DNA of 64,000 nucleotides, from assembly GCF_000317635.1 (NCBI RefSeq), contig NC_019779.1:372001-436000 (forward strand), given 5' to 3'. The notes beneath the pieces are model-generated. The model saw only the letters and a list, made by a program, of their open reading frames with translations, did no database searches and had not been told where the DNA came from. The stretch comes from Halothece sp. PCC 7418 (GTDB taxonomy: Bacteria; Cyanobacteriota; Cyanobacteriia; Cyanobacteriales; Rubidibacteraceae). Of this stretch, positions 34,226-42,132 are shown piece after piece. How positions within the stretch are numbered: the stretch's first letter is position 1; each line of letters begins with the position of its first letter. The position numbers and the translations under genes were made by a program.

Positions 34226-35116
34226 TTAATCACAAATTTGTTTTAACCAATTGAGGATTAAGTGATTCACTGCTTCTGGTTTCTCGTCATGAGCACAATG
34301 TCCTGCTTTTGGAATCGCATAAAATGCAACATCGGTTTCTGTCTCACTTAAATCTTGATAAATTTTCGCGCCTGCAATCGGTGTCCAGGGATCATCTTCT
34401 CCCCATAACACTAGTAAAGGACAAGGACGATGGGGTAATAACTCCTCGGGTTTCGGTCCTGGGGGGGCGCTGAGGACGGATGCAAAAACTTTTTGTGCTC
34501 CCGAATCACAAGATGGGTTATAGAGTAACGCCACTAATTCCTCTGTAATCGCAGCGCGATCGCGATACACTTGTTGTAGGGTTCTGCGAATCTGCGATTT
34601 TCGACGGACTTGATTAAATACAAATTCACCGATTTTGGGGGTACTCACCAGCTTGGTAAATGTTCCCATAATAAAATTCAGAGGAAACTGTAACTCTTCA
34701 GGACGATGGTTTAAGCCTCCCGCACTATTAATCAAAACCGCACCCGCACTAATTGTGGGATATTGGCGAATCATCATTAACGTCAATAACCCCCCAATGG
34801 AGTTTCCGACAAAAACTGTCGGCTGATTAATCTGACTTTCCCAAAAATCATACAGTTGCTGTTGCCACAACTCAACACTATAGTCAATAGCAGGCTTATC
34901 CGATCCGCCAAACCCGAGTAAGTCCACAGCAAACACTTGATAGCCAGCATCTGCTAAAACGGGAATGTTTTTCCGCCAATGTCCAATGGATGCGCCAAAA
35001 CCGTGAATTAAAAGTAAGGGCTGTCCTTCTCCTTGTACCGTATAAACTGTATTATAGCCCCGCCATTGCCAAGAATACGGCGTTAAGGTTGTGTCTTTTG
35101 TCAGCGATTGAGTCAT
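34226..35116 (-). CDS. Alpha/beta hydrolase
   Basis: A 296-residue alpha/beta-hydrolase fold enzyme. The oxyanion region LLLIHGFGASIGHWRKNIPVL, AVDLLGFGGSDKP, the nucleophile elbow VGNSIGG (Ser), WGEDDPWTPI with the acid, and the final His in AGHCAHDEKPE make a complete catalytic triad. The close relatives are cyanobacterial and chloroplast hydrolases near pheophytinase and other lipases; substrate unknown. Divergent from the ABC-F gene, with heptamer repeats in the 93-base gap. Confidence 0.88.
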   Translation of the reverse strand: MTQSLTKDTTLTPYSWQWRGYNTVYTVQGEGQPLLLIHGFGASIGHWRKNIPVLADAGYQVFAVDLLGFGGSDKPAIDYSVELWQQQLYDFWESQINQPTVFVGNSIGGLLTLMMIRQYPTISAGAVLINSAGGLNHRPEELQFPLNFIMGTFTKLVSTPKIGEFVFNQVRRKSQIRRTLQQVYRDRAAITEELVALLYNPSCDSGAQKVFASVLSAPPGPKPEELLPHRPCPLLVLWGEDDPWTPIAGAKIYQDLSETETDVAFYAIPKAGHCAHDEKPEAVNHLILNWLKQICD

Positions 35117-35170
35117 CAGTCTTTTTGTAAAGGATTGTTAATTACCTTCTCCTATCTTAGATCAGTGACC

Positions 35171-35203
35171 AAAGAATAACGAACAAATAACCAATAACAA
35201 AAT
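35171..35203. repeat. Heptamer tandem repeat before the ABC-F gene
   Basis: Four to five units of the form AAAGAAT, AACGAAC, AAATAAC, CAATAAC, AAAATT. They fill the space just before the ATG at 35210. Confidence 0.6.
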
Positions 35204-35209
35204 TAAACT

Positions 35210-37138
35210 ATGGCAATTTTTACCCTGAAATCAGTAAAAAAAGACTTTGGAATTAAAGAGATTCTCCGCGATGCAACGTTCAGTATTAATGAAACCGAAA
35301 AAGTGGGTTTAATTGGAACCAATGGGTCTGGAAAATCAACACTACTCAAAATTTTAGCGGGACTTGAACCCATTGATGAGGGAGAATTTCAGGTCAATCA
35401 AAATGCTCGTTGTATCTATCTTCCCCAACAACCAGAAGTGGATGAAACCAAGACGGTTTTAGAACAAGTTTTAGCCAGTAGTGGCGAACAAATTAAACTA
35501 ATTCAAGAATACGAAACCCTTTCGGAAAAACTGGCGACCGCTCCCAATAATAATCAACTTCTCTCGCGTTTCTCCAAGATTACGCAACAAATGGATGCGA
35601 TGGGAACATGGGATTTAGATACGAAAGCCAAGATTATTTTAAATAAGTTAGGATTAGGTGATCCTCATACCCCTGTTAAGAATTTATCAGGAGGCGAACG
35701 GAAACGAGTGGCGTTAACAGCAGCGTTACTGTCTGAACCATCCGCACTTTTAATGGACGAACCGACTAACCATTTGGATGCTGATTCTGTGGCATGGTTA
35801 CAAGATTATTTAAAAAACTTCCGAGGCGCGTTATTGTTAGTTACTCACGATCGCTATTTCTTAGATCAAGTCACAAGTCGGATTATCGAAATCGATCGCG
35901 CGGATCTATATACTTATGATGGAAACTATTCCTACTATCTAGAAAAGAAAGCGGAAATTGAAGCAGCACAAGCCAGTCATTACCAAAAATATAAAAGCGT
36001 ATTACGACGGGAACTGGCTTGGTTAAAACAAGGACCAAAAGCGCGATCAACCAAACAAAAAGCACGGATTAAAGCGATTGATGAACTGCAAAATCAGGAG
36101 TTTAAAGAAGCGAAAGGAAATGTGGATATTTCCACTCCCACTCGTCGCATTGGGAAAAAAGTGATTGCAGTGGAGAATGTCAATAAGTCTTATCAAAATC
36201 GACAATTGATTAACGATTTTACTTATGAATTTAATCCGCGCGATCGCGTGGGAATTATTGGTCAAAATGGTGCGGGGAAATCAACTTTAATGGATATTGT
36301 TACGGGACGGATTCCCCCAGACAGTGGAAAAGTTGAAATCGGTGAAACCATTCACATCGGATACTTTGACCAACATTCAGAAAATCTTCTTCAGGCAAAA
36401 AATGAAAATCAACGAGTGATTGAATATCTCAAAGATGTAGCAGAATTTGTAAAAACTGCAGACGGAACATTAATCACTGCTTCGCAAATGTTAGAACGAT
36501 TTTTGTTTCCGCCCAATCAACAATATCTTCCCCTCCATAAACTTTCTGGCGGTGAAAAACGACGCTTATTCCTCTTAAAAGTGTTAATGAGTGCGCCGAA
36601 TGTTTTAATTTTAGACGAACCGACCAATGATTTAGATGTGCAGACCTTAAGTATTTTAGAAGATTATCTGCAAGAATTTAATGGTTGTGTGATTACTGTT
36701 TCTCACGACCGCTATTTTCTCGACCGAACGGTTACCCAAATTTTTGCTTTTACTGAAGGCGGTACAATTAAGTTTTATCCTGGAAATTACTCGACCTATT
36801 TAGATTATAAAGAAGCGGAAGAAGCATCGGAAAATACGTCTGAAAAAAAAGCTGCAAAAGCGGAAAAAACAAAAACTGAAGTCAACGGTAAAGGAAAAAA
36901 ACAAAAAACAGATAAACCCAGGAGACTTTCTAACTGGGAACGACGAGAGTTAGAAGATTTAGAAACAAAAATTCCCCAACTAGAAGCCGAGAAAACAGAA
37001 TTAGAAACAGCCCTTTATCATACCCCTTCCCAAAAATATAGTGAATTGCAAAAACTCTCCGAACAAGTCGCAACCTTGGAACAACAGATTGAAGAAGCAA
37101 CTGAACGCTGGTTAGAGTTAGCCGAAATCGAATCGTGA
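35210..37138 (+). CDS. uup: ABC-F family ATPase, Uup-type
   Basis: A protein of 642 residues with two nucleotide-binding domains and no membrane helices. Domain one has GTNGSGKST, LSGGERKR and LLMDEPTNHLD; domain two has GQNGAGKST, LSGGEKRRLF and LILDEPTNDLD. The linker carries the WLKQGPKARSTKQKARI segment typical of Uup. The C-terminal 80 residues form a Lys-rich linker and coiled coil (NWERRELEDLETKIPQLEAEKTELE), matching the Uup C-terminal domain that can bind DNA. ABC-F proteins act on the ribosome E site or on DNA integrity. It stands alone. Confidence 0.93.
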   Translation: MAIFTLKSVKKDFGIKEILRDATFSINETEKVGLIGTNGSGKSTLLKILAGLEPIDEGEFQVNQNARCIYLPQQPEVDETKTVLEQVLASSGEQIKLIQEYETLSEKLATAPNNNQLLSRFSKITQQMDAMGTWDLDTKAKIILNKLGLGDPHTPVKNLSGGERKRVALTAALLSEPSALLMDEPTNHLDADSVAWLQDYLKNFRGALLLVTHDRYFLDQVTSRIIEIDRADLYTYDGNYSYYLEKKAEIEAAQASHYQKYKSVLRRELAWLKQGPKARSTKQKARIKAIDELQNQEFKEAKGNVDISTPTRRIGKKVIAVENVNKSYQNRQLINDFTYEFNPRDRVGIIGQNGAGKSTLMDIVTGRIPPDSGKVEIGETIHIGYFDQHSENLLQAKNENQRVIEYLKDVAEFVKTADGTLITASQMLERFLFPPNQQYLPLHKLSGGEKRRLFLLKVLMSAPNVLILDEPTNDLDVQTLSILEDYLQEFNGCVITVSHDRYFLDRTVTQIFAFTEGGTIKFYPGNYSTYLDYKEAEEASENTSEKKAAKAEKTKTEVNGKGKKQKTDKPRRLSNWERRELEDLETKIPQLEAEKTELETALYHTPSQKYSELQKLSEQVATLEQQIEEATERWLELAEIES

Positions 37139-37250
37139 GGGAGAACCAAGGACGATCAGTCCTAGAGTAGATTTTCTGTAACAAAGGCTACATCATACTG
37201 AAGAATCGGGCAAACTAGAAGAAGAAAGACTTTTAATTGACTGATAAACA

Positions 37251-37562
37251 ATGTTACGTCATCCCCTGAAATTTCTCAATCGTATGGAATTAGCCTTAGA
37301 GCGTTTTTTTGACACCTCAGCGCGAACGATTCCTGTAATTATCGAGTCCAGTTATTCCCGATTAAATATTGGTGAAGTGATTTATGGTCAGGGTTGGAAT
37401 GCACCCTATCAAGTAGTGTCGGGTTCATTTAACCGCATTTATTATTTCCGTTGGCGCGGTCACTTAGTCTCTGCTTGTGCTGATCCGCCGAATACGGTCA
37501 ATTATTACCTAAAACGTTTAGGCGGACAGCAAATCATTCGTCTTCATCTGAAACCAGATTAG
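37251..37562 (+). CDS. Hypothetical protein
   Basis: A protein of 103 residues, beginning MLRHPLKFLNRMELALERFF. The middle contains IESSYSRLNIGEVIYGQGWNAPYQVVSGSFNRIYYFRWRGHLVSACADPP, a beta-rich pattern without membrane helices. No family recognised. Ends five bases before the stop of the convergent cobH gene. The regular composition and tight fit between neighbours support it being a real gene. Confidence 0.65.
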   Translation: MLRHPLKFLNRMELALERFFDTSARTIPVIIESSYSRLNIGEVIYGQGWNAPYQVVSGSFNRIYYFRWRGHLVSACADPPNTVNYYLKRLGGQQIIRLHLKPD

Positions 37563-37566
37563 TGAT

Positions 37567-38175
37567 TTACTGATCATTGGGAATCGTGTCTCGTTGTGCG
37601 TAAACCTGCCATGCTAAGTGCATTAAACCGTTAAAGATTCCCACCGCAACACTAGCACTCCCTTTTTTCCCTGTTACTCGAATATGAGGGATGGTCAGTG
37701 CAGCCAGCTTACTTTCAATATTATCAACATCAACTAATTTCGGGGCAGTGATAATGGCAAAAGCGGGTTGAATCTCTTCTTTTTCCAATAATTGAAAGAA
37801 GGTTGAAAAAGCACTTTGTTCCTTCCCAATAATGAAAATAGCCTCAGGATATCGTTGTGCTAAAACCTTTAATTTGTGACTGCGATGATTGGGGACATGA
37901 GAATAAATCGGGTTAGCAAAACTATTTTGAGCACATTGAGTAATTCCTGCTTGAATCAAGGGAACATCAACAACAATTGCAGTGCGAGCAGCTAGGGCAG
38001 CAGCCCCTGCACTGAGAGCGCGATCGGAAAAATGAATATGAGATAGGTAGTCAAAATCCCCCGTTTCATAAATCACACGACGTATAATTTCATATTCAGC
38101 AGGGGAAAAGCGATGTTTTCCGACTTCCTGATCAATTGCTAATAAACTATTCGCCTCAGTTTTTGTCAGTTCCAT
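37567..38175 (-). CDS. cobH: Precorrin-8X methylmutase
   Basis: A protein of 202 residues matching CobH/CbiC. Seen: ALLAIDQEVG-like N-terminus (ANSLLAIDQEVGKHRFSPAEYEIIRRVIYETGDFDYL), FSDRALSAGAAALAARTAIVVDVPLIQAGIT, and the C-terminal VTGKKGSASVAVGIFNGLMHLAWQVY. It moves a methyl group from C-11 to C-12 in hydrogenobyrinic acid formation. It is a little shorter than some cyanobacterial homologues, as the loop after NPIYSHV is reduced. Another cobalamin gene, cobK, is at 10.4 kb. Confidence 0.88.
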   Translation of the reverse strand: MELTKTEANSLLAIDQEVGKHRFSPAEYEIIRRVIYETGDFDYLSHIHFSDRALSAGAAALAARTAIVVDVPLIQAGITQCAQNSFANPIYSHVPNHRSHKLKVLAQRYPEAIFIIGKEQSAFSTFFQLLEKEEIQPAFAIITAPKLVDVDNIESKLAALTIPHIRVTGKKGSASVAVGIFNGLMHLAWQVYAQRDTIPNDQ

Positions 38176-38212
38176 TGATTTATTAATGATGCAGTGTGAT
38201 GCTATTCATATT

Positions 38213-39910
38213 TTAATGCAATTCTTTTTCCCAAACGCCAATATAAATTTGGTTTCCTTGCTGTCTTTGAATCATTCCTTCCCAATCCGCGATCGCGAAC
38301 GAGCGTAAATCTGTTTGCTGACGATACACTTGCACAAGGGCTTCTCGGATTTCAGGAGTGATTTGACCTTGCAACATCTGAGTCAAGGCAGCTTCAATCA
38401 TACTTAATTCCACGGAGGAAGAAAAAGAAGCCTCGGTTTGTCGGAGTTTCTCGGTATCGCGATCAAAAATTAAGCCTAAATCAAGTTGGTCGGGAATATA
38501 ATTTTTATACAGAACCGATTGTGTATTTTCCCAGTAGCCTCTGCGAATTGAAGTCGGTTCTCCTAAAGTCTTGAGGACTTCCTGTTTTTTAACCCCAGTG
38601 CTGAAAATAGGAACGTCTTCCCCAGTCAATTGGGGGGTTGGGGGAGTTGGCGAAGGGGGGGGAGATGGCGTTTCTTTCACAGGAACAGTGGGAACAACGA
38701 CCACAGGAGAATTGAGGTCTAAATTTAAGGGAGGGGTTTCCACTTGCGGGGAGGGAGGAGAAACCTTATCCTCTTTTTTGGGTTCTTCTTTTGGTTGATT
38801 GGACTCTGGGGGAGAAGTTTCTTGAGGGTTCGTGGGTTCAGTTGCGACAGAATCTTGATCGCTGCTTCTGCGGAGATTTTCTAAAATCTGTACTGTACCA
38901 TAGCCAACAAAGCCCGCACTCAAAATTAAGAGTAGCGCGATCGCGCTGCCAATTAAAATATTATTGCCATTCCCCTTACTAACAGTCCCCGTCGGAGAAA
39001 CCGCAGCAACCGTGGGATAACTGGTAGCATTTCCAGTTTCCTGATTATGCTCAGGCTTCTGAGTTCGAGTTGATTCGGCTTCATTAGTAGTGAGGGCAGA
39101 TAACATAGAATTAGCATCAGCAAATCGATCGCGCGGATGAAAACGAATCGCCTGATCAATCACTCTGGCTAATTGACCATGTAAATGGGGAACTGCTTTC
39201 CGCCACAATAACTCCCCCGTCTTGGGATCACTTTCCAAATTTTGGGGAGGTTGACCACTGAGTAAGAAAACCGCAGTTAATCCTAAACTGTATAAATCGC
39301 TGGAATAAACGGGTCGTCCTGCAGCTTGTTCTGAGGGCATATAGCCAGGAGTTCCAATCGCGATCGAATGGGTTCGATCCGAGTCAACAACCGTTTCTAG
39401 GGCTTCTTTGACCACGCCAAAATCAATTAAAACCGGTTTGTGATCCCCCGCCCTTAAAATAATATTATCAGGTTTCACATCGCGGTGAATTATCCGTTGA
39501 TCATGAACATAAGCCAACACTTGCAGCAAGCTCATTAAAATCTTCTTCACTTCCTGTTCTGACATCACGCCGTTGTGCGCCACTTTTTCCGTCAGCGTTT
39601 TTCCTTCAATATATTCTTGAACCAGATAAAACGTTTCGGCTTCAGCAAAATAAGCATAAAGTTGGGGAATTTGGCTATTTCCGCGACTTAACGTTTCTAA
39701 AATTGCTGCTTCTCGTTGAAAGCGTTCTCTCACCCATTGATACTGTTTTGGTTTAGAAACAATGGGATAGAGTTGTTTAATCACACAAGATCGTTCTGAA
39801 GGGAGATGGGTATCCACCGCCAGAAAAGTACGACCAAATCCCCCTTGTCCCAATTCTCGAACCACACGATAGCGATTATTTAAAACAACAGCAGCCATTC
39901 CCACACCCAT
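38213..39910 (-). CDS. Serine/threonine protein kinase with one TM helix
   Basis: A protein of 565 residues. The kinase domain starts YRVVRELGQGGFGRTFLAVD, has HRDVKPDNIILR, LIDFGVVKE and a GTPGYMPSEQ activation loop. A hydrophobic helix (ILIGSAIALLLILSAGFVGYGTV, about residue 320) is followed by a Pro-rich, polar spacer (about residues 350-420, many PSPP and PTP). The C-terminal 130 residues, with VPIFSTGVKKQEVLKTLGEPTSIRRGYWENTQSVLYKNYI, are a domain found in other cyanobacterial kinases, probably in the periplasm or lumen. The Met at residue 5 is an equally good start. GIY-YIG-like gene lies upstream on the same strand, 23 bases away. Confidence 0.92.
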   Translation of the reverse strand: MGVGMAAVVLNNRYRVVRELGQGGFGRTFLAVDTHLPSERSCVIKQLYPIVSKPKQYQWVRERFQREAAILETLSRGNSQIPQLYAYFAEAETFYLVQEYIEGKTLTEKVAHNGVMSEQEVKKILMSLLQVLAYVHDQRIIHRDVKPDNIILRAGDHKPVLIDFGVVKEALETVVDSDRTHSIAIGTPGYMPSEQAAGRPVYSSDLYSLGLTAVFLLSGQPPQNLESDPKTGELLWRKAVPHLHGQLARVIDQAIRFHPRDRFADANSMLSALTTNEAESTRTQKPEHNQETGNATSYPTVAAVSPTGTVSKGNGNNILIGSAIALLLILSAGFVGYGTVQILENLRRSSDQDSVATEPTNPQETSPPESNQPKEEPKKEDKVSPPSPQVETPPLNLDLNSPVVVVPTVPVKETPSPPPSPTPPTPQLTGEDVPIFSTGVKKQEVLKTLGEPTSIRRGYWENTQSVLYKNYIPDQLDLGLIFDRDTEKLRQTEASFSSSVELSMIEAALTQMLQGQITPEIREALVQVYRQQTDLRSFAIADWEGMIQRQQGNQIYIGVWEKELH

Positions 39911-39933
39911 TTTTGATTCAGCGCATCCTTCAA

Positions 39934-40473
39934 CTATTTTAAGTCCAACCGTCCTTGTTCTTTCAATTTCGGGTTGAACCGCATTTCCATTGTCACCCCC
40001 CGTGCTTTCAGGGTTTCTTTGATTTCAGCTTCTACCCGTCGGGCGATATTTTTTAGCAATTTAGTTTGGGTGAGTTCATCCGCATTAGCATACTCTTGTT
40101 GTTCCGCATCGGTCATCGTTAATTTGGCATCAATGGGGTCTGTCCATTCTGATTCTTGATGACTATTTCCTGGGGGAATTGTTCCATTTTCCTCAATCCA
40201 AGCGTTTTTAATCTCGTCGAGGGTGCTGCGACGGGGACGATCAATTGTTATTAGTTTTACCCAATGACAGGCTTGGGGTTGACGGACTAAATGTTGTTTC
40301 AGACTGGTATAAATATCTCGGGAATAGGCAACAAATTGTAGATTTTTTTCCGCATCAAAAATACTGTAAACCCCAATTTTTTTCTCAAATTTCGGATCAA
40401 TTTCTCCCTGATCATTAAGGTAAGGAATAAACGTTAAGTCAGCTAAAGCAGTGAATTCAGTTGGAGCAGTCAT
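39934..40473 (-). CDS. GIY-YIG-like domain protein
   Basis: A protein of 179 residues. KKIGVYSIFDAEKNLQFVAYSRDIYTSLKQHL (about residues 31-62) resembles a GIY-YIG start in which the second motif is altered (VAYS in place of YIG), followed by QACHWVKLITIDRPRRSTLDEIKNAWIEENG with possible Arg and Glu positions of the nuclease fold. The C-terminal half is helical, charged and rich in Glu and Lys. Whether it still cleaves DNA is doubtful. Family members are frequent in cyanobacteria. It lies 23 bases upstream of the kinase gene, so the two may be cotranscribed. Confidence 0.6.
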   Translation of the reverse strand: MTAPTEFTALADLTFIPYLNDQGEIDPKFEKKIGVYSIFDAEKNLQFVAYSRDIYTSLKQHLVRQPQACHWVKLITIDRPRRSTLDEIKNAWIEENGTIPPGNSHQESEWTDPIDAKLTMTDAEQQEYANADELTQTKLLKNIARRVEAEIKETLKARGVTMEMRFNPKLKEQGRLDLK

Positions 40474-40641
40474 TGGTTGGACGATTCGTTAACGAGGACG
40501 ACAGATCAAGTTTAGATCACTTTTAATCAGCCTGAAGACCGCATCTTAAATCTCTGTTATTTGTCCTTTCCTCTTCAGTCGTTTAGAATAGCAACTTGAC
40601 CGCTTTCCAGTCAGAAATAGGAATCAAAAAACTCAATCATA

Positions 40642-41403
40642 ATGCAGATCAAGTATAGCGAACATCCCGATGGAACGAGCTTAGCCTACCGCCATCATTC
40701 CGCATCAGAGCAACAGCAAGATCAGCCTGGGTTGCTGTTTTTGCCTGGCTATGGTTCAGATATGGACGGAACAAAAGCCACTCAAATTTTGACTTGGGCG
40801 CAGGAACAGGGGCTTCAGGTGACCTTAATGGACTATGGGGGACATGGTCATTCTAGCGGTCGATTCACCGAGGGAACTCTCGGTCAGTGGATGGATCATG
40901 CCCGTCATATTTTAGAAACTATCACCTCGGGAGCACAAATTTTAGTGGGTTCATCCATGGGGGGCTGGATCATGTTACTCTTAGCCCTGGAATTTCCACA
41001 GCGACTGTGTGGCTTGATGGGTTTAGCGACTGCAACCGACTTCACCTCGCGCTTGATCCAACCGTCTCTCACGGCTCAACAAAAGCAAGATTTAGAGAGC
41101 AAAGGTGAAATGATTCTTAATTATAGTTCTTTGCCAATGACTCAGCATTTCCTAGAGGAGTCTGTGAATCATCTTCTTCTTGAAACGGCACGTCTGGGTA
41201 AAATTATTTGTCCTGTAACTTTAATTCATGGCTTGCAAGACAGTGTTGTCCCTTGGCAAGAGAGTTGTCAATTACAACAGGAATTAGGCAGCGATTTGGT
41301 TACTGTTATTCTCCTTAAACAGGGCGACCACCGACTTAGCGATTCGCAAAGTCTAGACATGATTATTGATCATTTGGAACGATTTTATGCAGGAAACTTA
41401 TAA
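40642..41403 (+). CDS. Alpha/beta hydrolase
   Basis: A protein of 253 residues. FLPGYGSDMDGTKA holds the oxyanion loop, LMDYGGHGHSSG the second conserved loop, LVGSSMGGW the nucleophile Ser elbow (G-S-S-M-G), and VTLIHGLQDSVVP with GDHRLSD the acid and His. This layout resembles ABHD10-type thioesterases. No signal peptide. The gene overlaps the GNAT gene by 17 bases, so they are translationally coupled. Confidence 0.87.
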   Translation: MQIKYSEHPDGTSLAYRHHSASEQQQDQPGLLFLPGYGSDMDGTKATQILTWAQEQGLQVTLMDYGGHGHSSGRFTEGTLGQWMDHARHILETITSGAQILVGSSMGGWIMLLLALEFPQRLCGLMGLATATDFTSRLIQPSLTAQQKQDLESKGEMILNYSSLPMTQHFLEESVNHLLLETARLGKIICPVTLIHGLQDSVVPWQESCQLQQELGSDLVTVILLKQGDHRLSDSQSLDMIIDHLERFYAGNL

Positions 41404-41869
41404 AAATTTCTTAATTCGTTCTTGGAAACCGCGCGATCGCGCGATCGCCTCTTCTCTTATTGCTACAGTTTTAGCGGAATATGGATTGCCTTGGGATGAA
41501 ACGGATGCAGATCAAGATGTGGTGAAAGTCGAACAGTTCTACCAAGAAACAGGCGGTGAGTTTTGGGTTGTTGAAAAAGAGGAAAAACTGGTGGGAACGG
41601 CGGGCTATTACCCGATTTCTCGCGGGAAAAATGCGGTGGAAATTCGGAAAATGTATTTGTTACCTGAAGTGAGGGGGAAGGGGTTAGGACGGTTTTTATT
41701 AAAGAAATTAGAACGCGCGATCGCGCAACGAAATTATCAAGAAGTTTGGATTGAAACCGCAAGTGTCCTCACCGAGGCGATCCAACTTTATGAAACATCT
41801 GGTTACCAGCCTGCGGAGGGGGTAGAAACCACTCGCTGCGATCGCGTTTATCGGAAACAGTTCATCTAA
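41387..41869 (+). CDS. GNAT family N-acetyltransferase
   Basis: 160 residues from ATG 41387 (MQETYKNFLIRSWKPRDRAIASSL), the start that begins the domain; it lies within the end of the hydrolase gene. The acetyl-CoA binding motif A is MYLLPEVRGKGLGRFLLKKLE (R-G-x-G-x-G-like), preceded by VGTAGYYPI and followed by WIETASVLTEAIQLYETSGYQPAEG. Substrate unknown. HIP1-rich start (41431-41450, two overlapping octamers). Confidence 0.87.
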   Translation: MQETYKNFLIRSWKPRDRAIASSLIATVLAEYGLPWDETDADQDVVKVEQFYQETGGEFWVVEKEEKLVGTAGYYPISRGKNAVEIRKMYLLPEVRGKGLGRFLLKKLERAIAQRNYQEVWIETASVLTEAIQLYETSGYQPAEGVETTRCDRVYRKQFI

Positions 41870-41870
41870 C

Positions 41871-42047
41871 TTGCTTGAAGATTCATTTGCGGAAACTTAT
41901 AGACAAATGGACGGTTTTGATTGTCTCATTTATACTCTTGCTTGGGAAGATTATTGCCAGCAGCGCGATCGCGCAGTTATGCCAGTATTTCCTCGGCGAT
42001 CGGGCGAACGAGTGATACCATGCGTGATCTTTCAGAAGGGGGATTAA
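41871..42047 (+). pseudogene. Open frame of 58 codons after the GNAT gene, possible remnant
   Basis: The frame begins right after the GNAT stop at a TTG and runs to a TAA at 42045-42047 without an ATG near its beginning. It reads FAETYRQMDGFDCLIYTLAWEDY in its first half, which looks like real protein, but no family was placed with certainty. It may be the leftover of a longer gene or a small gene with an unusual start. Confidence 0.3.
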
Positions 42048-42086
42048 CTTTAGTCAAGAACTCATTCCCCGTCAACAGTTCAAAAG

Positions 42087-42110
42087 CCCCTACCTGGATC
42101 CAGGTAGGGG
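42087..42110. terminator. Perfect palindrome between convergent genes, bidirectional terminator
   Basis: CCCCTACCTGGATCCAGGTAGGGG is a perfect 24-base palindrome. On the plus strand it is followed by TTGCGTCTTTTT, on the minus strand by CTTTTG. It lies 23 bases beyond the stop of the minus-strand gene at 42133, so it can serve both directions. Confidence 0.75.
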
Positions 42111-42132
42111 TTGCGTCTTTTTCACCACTGGT

